Shown one piece after another: positions 15,195-22,709 of a stretch of 33,152 nt of DNA (position 1 is the first letter of the stretch; each line of letters opens with the position of its first letter). The translations under genes and the position numbers were made by a program. Under the pieces are notes generated by a model. That model ran no database searches, was not told where the DNA came from, and saw only the letters and a list, made by a program, of their open reading frames with translations. This stretch comes from Asaia bogorensis (GTDB lineage: Bacteria; Pseudomonadota; Alphaproteobacteria; Acetobacterales; Acetobacteraceae). The stretch is taken from positions 1 through 33,152 of the forward strand of contig CAMCZJ010000002.1 in NCBI GenBank assembly GCA_945886995.1, written 5' to 3'.

Positions 15195-15968
15195 ATGACC
15201 CAATCCCGCCCGCGCGTTGCGCTTTTTGTCACCTGCCTGGTGGACCTTTATAGGCCGACGGTCGGCTTTGCCGCCATCAAGCTGCTGGAAGAAGCCGGCT
15301 GCCTGGTGGAAGTGCCACCCAGCCAAACCTGCTGCGGCCAGCCCGCCTATAATTCCGGCGATCGCGCCAATGCCAAGGCACTGGCCCGCGCGGTGGTGGA
15401 TGCCTTCCAGGGCTATGATTACGTGGTGGCCCCTTCCGGTTCCTGCGCCGGCATGATCGCGCATCACTACCCGGCGCTGTTTGATGATGACCCGCATTAT
15501 CGCGGCAAATCTGAAGCGCTTGCCGCGCGCACGCATGAACTGGTTTCTTTCCTGACCGATGTGATGGGGATGGAGAAGGTAGCAGCGCGGCTGGATGGCA
15601 GCGTGACCTATCATGATTCATGTTCTGGCCTGCGGGAGATGGACGTGAAGGCCCAGCCGCGCAAATTGCTGAACAGTGTTGAAGGACTCAGCCTGATTGA
15701 ATTGGCGGAACCGGAAATCTGCTGTGGTTTTGGCGGAACTTTCTGTGTGAAGTATCCGGACATTTCCGTGCGGATGGTGACCGATAAGTGTCGTGATGTT
15801 CAGGCGACCGGCGCAGGCACCTTGCTTGCGGGCGATATGGGCTGCCTGTTGAACATGGCGGGGCGGCTGAAGCGCGAAGGGTCTTCGGTGAAGGTTCGCC
15901 ATGTGGCGGAAGTGCTGGCCGGCATGACACGCGATGCGGCGCCGATTGGTGAGGCGAAAGAAGGCTGA
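15195..15968 (+). CDS. lutA: LutA/YkgE-type (Fe-S)-binding oxidoreductase subunit
   Basis: LutA is the cysteine-rich subunit of the LutABC lactate oxidation complex and belongs to the CCG-domain family. The 257-residue product has both cysteine blocks: SQTCCGQPAYNSGD with GSCAGMIAHHYP, and YHDSCSGLREM with EICCGFGGTFCVKYPDIS. DMGCLLNMAGRL follows near the C-terminus. The length matches LutA rather than the longer GlcF type. LutB and LutC, normally adjacent, are not in the window. The next gene is on the other strand, so the partners must be elsewhere or the protein serves a different dehydrogenase. Confidence 0.87.
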   Translation: MTQSRPRVALFVTCLVDLYRPTVGFAAIKLLEEAGCLVEVPPSQTCCGQPAYNSGDRANAKALARAVVDAFQGYDYVVAPSGSCAGMIAHHYPALFDDDPHYRGKSEALAARTHELVSFLTDVMGMEKVAARLDGSVTYHDSCSGLREMDVKAQPRKLLNSVEGLSLIELAEPEICCGFGGTFCVKYPDISVRMVTDKCRDVQATGAGTLLAGDMGCLLNMAGRLKREGSSVKVRHVAEVLAGMTRDAAPIGEAKEG

Positions 15969-15969
15969 T

Positions 15970-16581
15970 TCACTCAGCCACGGCAAATGGCCGAATACGC
16001 GCCACCAGATCTTCCGCGGTATTCACGCCCCCAAGCGATGCGCCGAGCCCCATGGCGGTCAGTGCCTGCGCTGTCCAGCTATTGCAGGTATTGAACAGAT
16101 GAAATCGCCCTGTCGCCGGATAGAATAGGCTGAAGGGATAGATGCCCCGCGCCGAGACTACCGCGCGCCCCGCCCCGGCACGGTCAAAGCTATTGCGCAG
16201 GAAATCGAGCAACCGGCGTAAAGCTTCTGCGTTAACGGCAAAGGACAGGATGGTGACATTCGGCCAAATCCGCGCTGGATGATCCGTCAGGCCAGATACA
16301 TGCATCACCGCCGGCCCGGGAAAGGCGGCGCGGAGCGCAAGCCAGGCGCCGGCTTCGCGCGCTGGGTAGAATTCCGCATCGCCCCAGCCAAATTCGAAGA
16401 ACCGCGCATGCGGGAAATCGGCGATTTCCGGGATCACGCTTTCAGGCACATCGGCTCGGGCAAGCACAATTCCGCTATGCCAGCCATTGCTGACAACCCA
16501 AATTCGATGCGCTGCATTGGCCGCAAAGGCCAGTGTCGGGGCAAAAAGCAAAGCGCCAAGGACGGCGCGACGCTGGATCAC
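15970..16581 (-). CDS. DUF2459 family protein, exported
   Basis: The 203-residue product begins with a signal-like stretch (MIQRRAVLGALLFAPTLAFAANA). It continues RIWVVSNGWHSGIVLARADVPE, the DUF2459 hallmark, with FEFGWGDAEFYPAREAGAWLALRAAFPGPAVMHV and FHLFNTCNSWTAQALTAMGL downstream. The conserved histidine/cysteine pattern is reminiscent of papain-like NlpC-type enzymes, but the activity is unknown. The start is GTG, overlapping the stop of the fasciclin gene by four bases (GTGA), so the two are translationally coupled. Confidence 0.85.
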   Translation of the reverse strand: MIQRRAVLGALLFAPTLAFAANAAHRIWVVSNGWHSGIVLARADVPESVIPEIADFPHARFFEFGWGDAEFYPAREAGAWLALRAAFPGPAVMHVSGLTDHPARIWPNVTILSFAVNAEALRRLLDFLRNSFDRAGAGRAVVSARGIYPFSLFYPATGRFHLFNTCNSWTAQALTAMGLGASLGGVNTAEDLVARIRPFAVAE

Positions 16582-17084
16582 GCCGGAATCAGCACGCCTT
16601 GCACAACATGCACCACGCCATTGCTCGCCATCAGATTGGCGCGGATGATGCTTGCCGAAGCACCGGAAGGCGCCTGGCCCGGGCGCGCCGCCTGAATACG
16701 CGGGCTATCAGCCGTTCCGCCCACCACGCGCACATCAATGCCGCTCAACATCCGGATGCGCCCGCCGCGCGCTTGGATATCCGGCAAGCGCAGCCGCCCG
16801 CCCGCGATCAGACTAAGCAACCCTTCGCGGTCACCGTTACGAATCCGCTCCGGCGCGCCAGACCAGGCAAGGTTGGTTGGCGCAAGAACGGTGTAGATGC
16901 CCGGACGGTCAAACAATTCGGAAGCAAGGCCGGAACTGCGCAGCGCAGCGCGGAAACTGGAGAGATTTGGATCACCGCCAATGACGTCCATGAGCGGCGG
17001 ACCGCCTTCCGGCGCGACCTGCGCGCAGCCATTGAGCAAAAGGGCGGCACCGCCGACGGCGAATAGGGAACGACGCGAAAGCAC
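16578..17084 (-). CDS. Fasciclin (FAS1)-domain lipoprotein
   Basis: The 168-residue product has a lipoprotein signal (MLSRRSLFAVGGAALLLNGCAQ, lipobox LNGC) and one FAS1 domain. The domain runs DPNLSSFRAALRSSGLASELFDRPGIYTVLAPTNLAWS, the H1 motif region, to the H2 end NGVVHVVQGVLIPA. FAS1 domains mediate adhesion or protein contacts at the cell envelope. It overlaps the DUF2459 gene by four bases and lies 92 bases downstream of the OmpA-like gene on the same strand. Confidence 0.9.
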   Translation of the reverse strand: MLSRRSLFAVGGAALLLNGCAQVAPEGGPPLMDVIGGDPNLSSFRAALRSSGLASELFDRPGIYTVLAPTNLAWSGAPERIRNGDREGLLSLIAGGRLRLPDIQARGGRIRMLSGIDVRVVGGTADSPRIQAARPGQAPSGASASIIRANLMASNGVVHVVQGVLIPA

Positions 17085-17176
17085 CGGCGCTTCTCCTTGG
17101 CTTTGGGCGCGAATCGGCCCTGTTTTCCTGACTCCTTCTGGGGCCGCGCGCAGGCTGGGGCAAGCCCCTTACCGCC

Positions 17177-17608
17177 TCACGGGGGCGGCATCAGCACAAT
17201 AGTGACAGTGCGAGATGGGGGTTCGGCCGCCCGGACCGCGGGGCTGAATTGGGCGCTGCGCGCTTCCGCCCGCAGCCTTTCGGCCCCCACGCCCTGCGCG
17301 GCCATGGCATTGCTCACCGCGCGGGCACGTTGTGCGGCAAGCTGGATGGAAGTTGTGGCGCCACCTTCCTGCCCCGCATGGCCCAGGATGCAGATATTGC
17401 GGTCAGGTTCCGCCAGCACGGCCTCAATGGCGGTGGCAAGCGGCGAACGGGCGGCTTCAGGGATTTTGGCGCTGCCGCGCGGGAAGGGGATGGAATACAC
17501 GTCATCTTCCAGCTTTTCGGCGCCAACGCAGGAAAAGCCGCGCGGTTGGGCAAGCGCCGGCAACGCAGAAAGCGTGATGCCAAGCGCAAGCAGTGTAAAG
17601 CGCTTCAT
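17177..17608 (-). CDS. OmpA-like exported protein
   Basis: The 143-residue product has a signal peptide (MKRFTLLALGITLSALPALA, cut before QPRGF) and a C-terminal OmpA-like fold: VYSIPFPRGSAKIPEAARSPLATAIEAVL, then NICILGHAGQEGG and LAAQRARAVSNAMAAQGVGAERLRAEAR. The usual peptidoglycan-binding Asp and the N-x-x-LS helix start are not conserved, so diaminopimelate binding is uncertain. ATG 17608 overlaps the stop of the upstream JmjC-type gene (ATGA), which fixes the start and shows coupling. A longer opening upstream would lack the signal peptide. Confidence 0.8.
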   Translation of the reverse strand: MKRFTLLALGITLSALPALAQPRGFSCVGAEKLEDDVYSIPFPRGSAKIPEAARSPLATAIEAVLAEPDRNICILGHAGQEGGATTSIQLAAQRARAVSNAMAAQGVGAERLRAEARSAQFSPAVRAAEPPSRTVTIVLMPPP

Positions 17609-18813
17609 GTCGGCAGCAGGATTTCCGCCGCGCGCAGCTTTTCGATCAGCGCCGCCGCGTTGGCGCTGGGGCAGGCCAGGGCGAGAGAGGCTTCCGTAAT
17701 GCTCGGCTGGGTGATGATCCAAGCCGCGGCTTCAACTTCATGTGCATTGATGGCCAAGACGCCCATTTCAGTGCGCAGCCCGTAATCCGCGCCGCGACGG
17801 ACGGTCTTCACATTGGGCCGCACGCGCAATGTCTGCCCGCCGTCCGCTTCCGCCGCAGGGGTCGCGCCGCGCGCCGCAAGCAGGTCATAGCCGCCGCGTT
17901 CATAGCGGTAATTGGCCAGGAAGCTCTCCACCGCTTGCAGGAATTTCGGGTCCCGCGCCCATTCGCCGATGCGCTGGCCGAGCAAAGCGGCGCGCTGCGT
18001 CAGCGCATACTTCGCTGCTGTCGTGCCATCCTGCCGCGGCAGGGGCTTCCGAAATTCAGCGTCGTGGAAGGCGCGTTCTGTCAGTAGGCCCATGAAGTCA
18101 ACGCCCATCAGCGCATGCACACCATAGGCGACATGAACGGAATTGGGCGCTTCGGCCAAGGCGTCATGATACCAGCCGCGTGGCAGATAGAGCAGATCGC
18201 CCTTCTTCAGATGCGCCTTGAAACGCAGCCCGCCCTTGGCCTTGTCATGGAATTCCTGCGTCTGGCCGCGAAAAATCGCATGCGCCACCGGCCATTCCGC
18301 GCGGCCTTCCCAGATGTTCCAGATCTTCTCCCCTTCCACCTGCACGGCCCAGACATCATGCGTATCGTAATGGGCGTGAAATGCTTTGTGGCTTTGCCAG
18401 GATATGTAGACATTGGCCTGGGCCTTGCCGAGGCCAGCGCCTTCCAAGGCAGCGGAAACATCCGCCAAGCCAGGCGTCAGGCTATCCACATCATTCATGA
18501 CCACGGAAGCACCGCGCGCCACCCATTCCTGCACCTTGGCGGCGATGGGCTGCAGGGAATTGGCGCCATCACGCGACAGCGCGGTTTGGCTATACTGCGC
18601 GGGCGGGATGGTCGTGCTGTCCAGCACCAGCTTCAGGCTGCGTTCGGACCAGATATGGGTCATGCCGAGCAGGCGATTAATGCCGGCCCAATCCAGCACA
18701 CCCGCAAATTTTTCCGCAGCCCCCGGCAGATGCAGCGGCTGCTGGTCGTAATATTCGGCGAAGAAGCGTTCTGGCGGCATAGGCGCCAGGATATCGGCCA
18801 GGGTCATGCTCAT
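17605..18813 (-). CDS. JmjC/RoxA-type cupin oxygenase
   Basis: The 402-residue product resembles the ribosomal oxygenase family (YcfD/RoxA, Mina53/NO66). These Fe(II)/2-oxoglutarate enzymes hydroxylate ribosomal proteins. It has PMPPERFFAEYYDQQPLHLPG at the start. The metal site is HYD of HAHYDTHDVWAVQVEGEKIW (His148, Asp150), with a distal histidine in LYLPRGWYHDAL (about His216). The C-terminal region holds a winged-helix-like part. The target is unknown. ATG 18813 is used. ATG 18807 is a second possibility. It appears to lead a four-gene minus-strand run. Confidence 0.85.
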   Translation of the reverse strand: MSMTLADILAPMPPERFFAEYYDQQPLHLPGAAEKFAGVLDWAGINRLLGMTHIWSERSLKLVLDSTTIPPAQYSQTALSRDGANSLQPIAAKVQEWVARGASVVMNDVDSLTPGLADVSAALEGAGLGKAQANVYISWQSHKAFHAHYDTHDVWAVQVEGEKIWNIWEGRAEWPVAHAIFRGQTQEFHDKAKGGLRFKAHLKKGDLLYLPRGWYHDALAEAPNSVHVAYGVHALMGVDFMGLLTERAFHDAEFRKPLPRQDGTTAAKYALTQRAALLGQRIGEWARDPKFLQAVESFLANYRYERGGYDLLAARGATPAAEADGGQTLRVRPNVKTVRRGADYGLRTEMGVLAINAHEVEAAAWIITQPSITEASLALACPSANAAALIEKLRAAEILLPT

Positions 18814-18992
18814 GGGGTCTTATATCAGGGAAGGGGGCGACTGGGGGAGGGGGCTTTAAGGGGGAAGAAGCTGGGCTCATTTGCTGGCGCCGCTCACCCT
18901 TGGGGTAGAGCCAGCCCGCGCGGTACGCCAAAGCTTTACTTGCTTGACGGCAGCCGATATTTCCCTGAGCCTATAAGTAATGGAACAGGTTA

Positions 18993-20201
18993 ATGGCTGA
19001 TCTCTCAGCAATCGCGTTTTCCAGCGAGAGCAATGACGGCATCCTGGCCTGGTGGACGAAATGCATTGCAGACCGCATGGTGCGTCATGGCATTTCGGTC
19101 GAGACGATCAATCTTCTGCACCCGGACTGGTCAACAGACCTGTCAGCGCATTTGAGGCAGCGGATTCCGGATTTTTGCTTCAGCTTTCAAGGCTTTGGTA
19201 TGCGGCTGTCCAATGGTTCTGAGAATCTATGGACTGCCATGAACATTCCTTTCGTCAGTTCCATGGGGGATGCGCCTTATTGGTCACCGCCGCTGCATAG
19301 CGCGTCGGGCAAAACGCTGGCGCATCTCTACACATCACAAGAATTTCTCGAATTTTACGTTGAGTTTTTGAAGGGAAAAAATTTCGCGACCTTCCTGCCT
19401 TTCGGCTATCCATCCAATCCCCATGCAAACGATCTGCCCTGGCACAAGCGCGATCTGGATTTGATTTTCGTTAAATCGGGCGTTGATCCAAATGCCCTGC
19501 GTGCTGCCTGGGCAGAATTACAGGCGACGTTACGAGAGGTGCTTGAAGAAGCTTCCGAAATTGCCTTGGCCGGCCAAACCGAATCGATCGGCAGGATTGT
19601 TGCGCGTGTTTTTTCCGCGCATCGCATCAATCTGAACGAAAACACTGAACCATTCATGTATAGCTGCCAACAAGTGGATGCTTATGTGCGGGCGACGCGG
19701 GCGGACCGTATGGCGCGCCAGATTATGCGCCGTGGAGGGCATATTTTTGGTGACTGGCCGCATCTTGATAGAGGTAAATCTCGGGCAGTCTTCCATGGGA
19801 AAATCCCTGCCGGTCAACTGAATAAACTTTATGCAAGAAGCCGCATTCTTGCGAATACCGCACCGTGCACGCTGACCGGAATGCATGAACGTATTCTAGC
19901 GGCCTTTCAGGCCAAAGCTTTTATACTGACTGATAGCTCCCCTTTTCTGGAGGAACGATTGGCAAGCTATCCAAGCTTCAAATCTGTCCCGATTGAGAGT
20001 GCGGAGTTTGCGGATATCCTGGACGCGCGGCTACTGGAGATTCGGCGTTTGGGCGCAGAACCTGCGGCCACCCGGGCCATGCTTGATGATGTTTGTGTGC
20101 GGGCGGAAGCAGAATTTGGCCTTGACCAGTTTATCAGCAGAATGCTCGACGTGGTTTCTTCATTGAAGGCTGGGCGAGGGAATGAGATCCATGCGAAATA
20201 A
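18993..20201 (+). CDS. CgeB-like glycosyltransferase
   Basis: The 402-residue product resembles CgeB-like GT-B glycosyltransferases. The N-terminal half includes DFCFSFQGFGMRLSNG and PFVSSMGDAPYWS. The C-terminal sugar-nucleotide half carries LYARSRILANTAPCTLTGMHERILAAFQAKAFILTDSSPFLEERL at about residues 279-323, the best conserved block of the family. No membrane segment is apparent. The gene opens a four-gene plus-strand sugar cassette. Donor and acceptor are not evident. A surface glycan or flagellin are natural guesses given the neighbours. Confidence 0.8.
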   Translation: MADLSAIAFSSESNDGILAWWTKCIADRMVRHGISVETINLLHPDWSTDLSAHLRQRIPDFCFSFQGFGMRLSNGSENLWTAMNIPFVSSMGDAPYWSPPLHSASGKTLAHLYTSQEFLEFYVEFLKGKNFATFLPFGYPSNPHANDLPWHKRDLDLIFVKSGVDPNALRAAWAELQATLREVLEEASEIALAGQTESIGRIVARVFSAHRINLNENTEPFMYSCQQVDAYVRATRADRMARQIMRRGGHIFGDWPHLDRGKSRAVFHGKIPAGQLNKLYARSRILANTAPCTLTGMHERILAAFQAKAFILTDSSPFLEERLASYPSFKSVPIESAEFADILDARLLEIRRLGAEPAATRAMLDDVCVRAEAEFGLDQFISRMLDVVSSLKAGRGNEIHAK

Positions 20202-20236
20202 GATCGCCGGCGAGGTCACCATGCTGCTGTCTGCCC

Positions 20237-20737
20237 ATGCAGCCGAATAGCGCTAGCGCCAATGCCTTGCGGGCAAGCCAGGCGCCGGCCGTGGTAAGTC
20301 CGCTCAATCGTTGCCACTGGATTGATATGCCTTCCGTGCATGATTATCGGGGCAATCTCAGCTTTATGGAGGGTGGGCGCCATGTGCCCTTCGACATCAA
20401 GCGCGTCTACTATCTTTATGACATCCCAAGCGGCGCGGAAAGGGCCGGTCACGCGCATCGTGAGCTATCACAGGTCTTCATCGCCCTGTCGGGTAGTTTT
20501 GATCTTGTCCTGGATGATGGGCTGCGGCAGGAAACCGTTCACCTCAGCCGCGCCCATATGGGCTTTGTTGTCGTGCCTTTCGTCTGGCGTGTACTGAATA
20601 ATTTCAGCGGTAATTCTGTATGTTTGGTTTTGGCAAGTACTGAATATGACGCTGGCGATTACATTCGGGAATATGGCGACTTCATCCGGGAAACCGCTTT
20701 GCGCCATGGCTTTACTCATAACCTCCCGAAAGAATGA
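20237..20737 (+). CDS. FdtA/WxcM-type dTDP-sugar 3,4-ketoisomerase
   Basis: FdtA-type cupins convert dTDP-4-keto-6-deoxyglucose into the 3-keto isomer, the step before 3-amination. The 166-residue product has the family core VYYLYDIPSGAERAGHAHRELSQVFIALSGSFDLVLDDG, with the catalytic HAH pair, then HLSRAHMGFVVVPFVWRVLNNFSGNSVCLVLASTEYDAGDYIREYGDF. About 25 N-terminal residues precede the normal core. Another ATG at 20221 in a different frame has a better ribosome-binding sequence but encodes only 9 residues. The exact start is therefore uncertain, the family assignment strong. It sits between the glycosyltransferase and the aminotransferase. Confidence 0.88.
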   Translation: MQPNSASANALRASQAPAVVSPLNRCHWIDMPSVHDYRGNLSFMEGGRHVPFDIKRVYYLYDIPSGAERAGHAHRELSQVFIALSGSFDLVLDDGLRQETVHLSRAHMGFVVVPFVWRVLNNFSGNSVCLVLASTEYDAGDYIREYGDFIRETALRHGFTHNLPKE

Positions 20738-20743
20738 CAGATC

Positions 20744-21862
20744 ATGAGGACCATCGCATTCTTTGATCTGAAGCGCGCGCATCAGGAAATTCGTGGCTCC
20801 CTGGATGGTGCTTTTGCCGCGGTCATTGGGCGCGGAAATTTCATTCAAGGTACGGCGCTGGCGCAGTTTGAAGACGAATTCGCGCGCTACTGCGGCAGCG
20901 CGTATGCCGTGGGCGTCGGTAACGGGCTCGATGCCCTTACCCTTATCCTGCGCGGCTATGATATTGGGCCAGGTGATGAGGTTATTGTACCAAGCCAAAC
21001 CTTCATCGCCACCTGGCTTGCCGTAACAGCCTGTGGCGCGACGCCAATTGCAGCCGATATAGATCTGCAAAGCTATAATCTCGATCCCGCCGCGGCGGCT
21101 GCCAGTATAACGCCACGCACCAAAGCCATCATTGCTGTGCATCTTTTCGGCCAGCCCGCGGATATGCACGCGTTGCGTGATCTCGCCGACAAACATCGTC
21201 TGCGTCTGATTGAAGATGCAGCCCAGGCGCATGGTGCTGAACTTGAAGGGAAACGCGCCGGCGCCTTGGGTGATGCCGCCGGTTTTTCCTTTTACCCCAC
21301 CAAGAACCTTGGCGCCCTTGGTGATGGCGGAGCGATAACCACCAATGACGAGCTACTTGCCAAACGGATCAGGCGGCTGCGCAATTACGGATCTGATACA
21401 AAATACGTACATGAGGAGTCCGGGACCAATTCCCGGCTTGATGAAATTCAGGCGGCATTTCTTTCTGTGAAGCTTGCGGGCCTTGAGTCGAAAATCCTGC
21501 GACGGAACGAAATCGCGGCGCAGTTTCAGGCGGCTATGCAGGGTCTGCCTGGTGTTAAGGCCCCGATCATCGCGCCAAAGGCGCGTTCAGCTTGGCATCT
21601 TTATGTGATTCGTTGCGAAAGACGAGACTCCTTCCAGCAGGCGCTGGCCGAAAAAGGGGTGCAGACCCTGATCCATTACCCCATACCCCCAGGCCGCCAA
21701 GCGCCCTATAGCCAGGGGGGCTTCCCATCCGCACTGCCAAACGGCGATATTGCCGCGGCGGAATGCCTTAGCTTGCCGTTATGGCCCGAAATGGCTGATG
21801 AGGAAGCTTCCTATGTCATTCAGGCTGTCCAGGGTGTGGCTGTTGAACTTGGCGACGCCTAA
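20744..21862 (+). CDS. DegT/DnrJ/EryC1 aminotransferase (FdtB/QdtB-like)
   Basis: This PLP-dependent sugar aminotransferase would act on the keto group made by the upstream enzyme, giving a 3-amino-3,6-dideoxyhexose nucleotide. The 372-residue product has AVGVGNGLDALTLILRG, EVIVPSQTFIATWLAVTACGATPI, IEDAAQAHGA (Asp158) and FSFYPTKNLGALGDGGAITT, with the PLP lysine at about 187. The C-terminal HYPIPPGRQAPY motif is typical of this subfamily. It starts 6 bases after the ketoisomerase stop, so the pair is surely cotranscribed. Confidence 0.93.
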   Translation: MRTIAFFDLKRAHQEIRGSLDGAFAAVIGRGNFIQGTALAQFEDEFARYCGSAYAVGVGNGLDALTLILRGYDIGPGDEVIVPSQTFIATWLAVTACGATPIAADIDLQSYNLDPAAAAASITPRTKAIIAVHLFGQPADMHALRDLADKHRLRLIEDAAQAHGAELEGKRAGALGDAAGFSFYPTKNLGALGDGGAITTNDELLAKRIRRLRNYGSDTKYVHEESGTNSRLDEIQAAFLSVKLAGLESKILRRNEIAAQFQAAMQGLPGVKAPIIAPKARSAWHLYVIRCERRDSFQQALAEKGVQTLIHYPIPPGRQAPYSQGGFPSALPNGDIAAAECLSLPLWPEMADEEASYVIQAVQGVAVELGDA

Positions 21863-21880
21863 GTCTGCACAAGGGGGAAC

Positions 21881-22672
21881 ATGATGACCACTTCCATCAT
21901 TGATCCGCGTTTTAAGCTAGCTGAAGGCGTTGTCATTGGTAGCGGCTGCGTGCTTTCCGGCGATGGCTCCATTTCGGCTGGCGTGGTCATTGGCCATAAT
22001 GTGGTGATTGAAGGTGATGTGCAGATCGGCGAAGGAACAAGGATTGGGCATCATTGCGTATTGCAAGGCCCGCTCCGCATCGGCCCCAGGAATGAGATTT
22101 CCCCCTTTGTCAGCCTTGGCTTGCAGGCGCAGCATCCTGATTATCACGGGAAAGGTGGTCCGGTTATCATCGGGCAAGGCAATGTGCTGCGCGAATTTGT
22201 GACGATCCACGCTTCAACCCATGAGGAGTGGACCCGTTTAGGCGACCATAACTACATCATGGCGTATTGCCACATTGCGCATGACTGCAGGATCGGAGAT
22301 CATAACAAATTTGCAAATAACGCGACCTTGGCTGGTCATGTACGTATTGGCGATCACTGCTATCTTGGGCTTCACGCTGTTTTCCATCAGCGTTTGTCTA
22401 TTGGGGATTTCTGCATGATCGGCATGAATGAGACCATCAATCGCCACGTGCCGCCCTTTGCCGTTCTTGCAAATGGACGATTCATCAAGATCAATACGCG
22501 CGGACTGTCGCTCAATGGTGTGCCGCAAGATGAAATCCGCAAGATCGAAACCTGGTATAGAAGCGGAACCAGCGACGACCCACCAAGTGCGAACCAAACT
22601 GTAATTGATAACTTCTACGCCTCAGTAACGCAGGGCGGCGTTTATCAGTATGAGAAGGCTACCACTCGGTAA
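21881..22672 (+). CDS. LpxA-like left-handed beta-helix acyltransferase
   Basis: The 263-residue product is a hexapeptide-repeat beta-helix protein. The order is that of LpxA: VVIGSGCVLSGDGSISAGVVIGHNVVIEG, then GPRNEISPFVSLGLQAQHPDYHG, REFVTIHAS, MAYCHIAHDCRIGDHNKFANNATLAGHVRIGDHCYLG with the AHDC histidine, and a C-terminal helical part. It differs from housekeeping LpxA at the substrate loops and tail (RGLSLNGVPQDEIRKIETWYRSG) and lies in a dTDP-sugar cassette. I infer N-acylation of the 3-amino sugar, possibly with a hydroxyacyl group from ACP. ATG 21881 has AGGGGGAAC upstream. Confidence 0.8.
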   Translation: MMTTSIIDPRFKLAEGVVIGSGCVLSGDGSISAGVVIGHNVVIEGDVQIGEGTRIGHHCVLQGPLRIGPRNEISPFVSLGLQAQHPDYHGKGGPVIIGQGNVLREFVTIHASTHEEWTRLGDHNYIMAYCHIAHDCRIGDHNKFANNATLAGHVRIGDHCYLGLHAVFHQRLSIGDFCMIGMNETINRHVPPFAVLANGRFIKINTRGLSLNGVPQDEIRKIETWYRSGTSDDPPSANQTVIDNFYASVTQGGVYQYEKATTR

Positions 22673-22709
22673 GTTGCGGCTTTGGCGTATCAGCTACCTG
22701 GATCAGGCC

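Noticed and set aside
18930..18980. TTGACG...TATAAG as promoter of the sugar cassette
   Set aside because: The spacing between the hexamers is about 22 bases, too long for a normal sigma-70 promoter.
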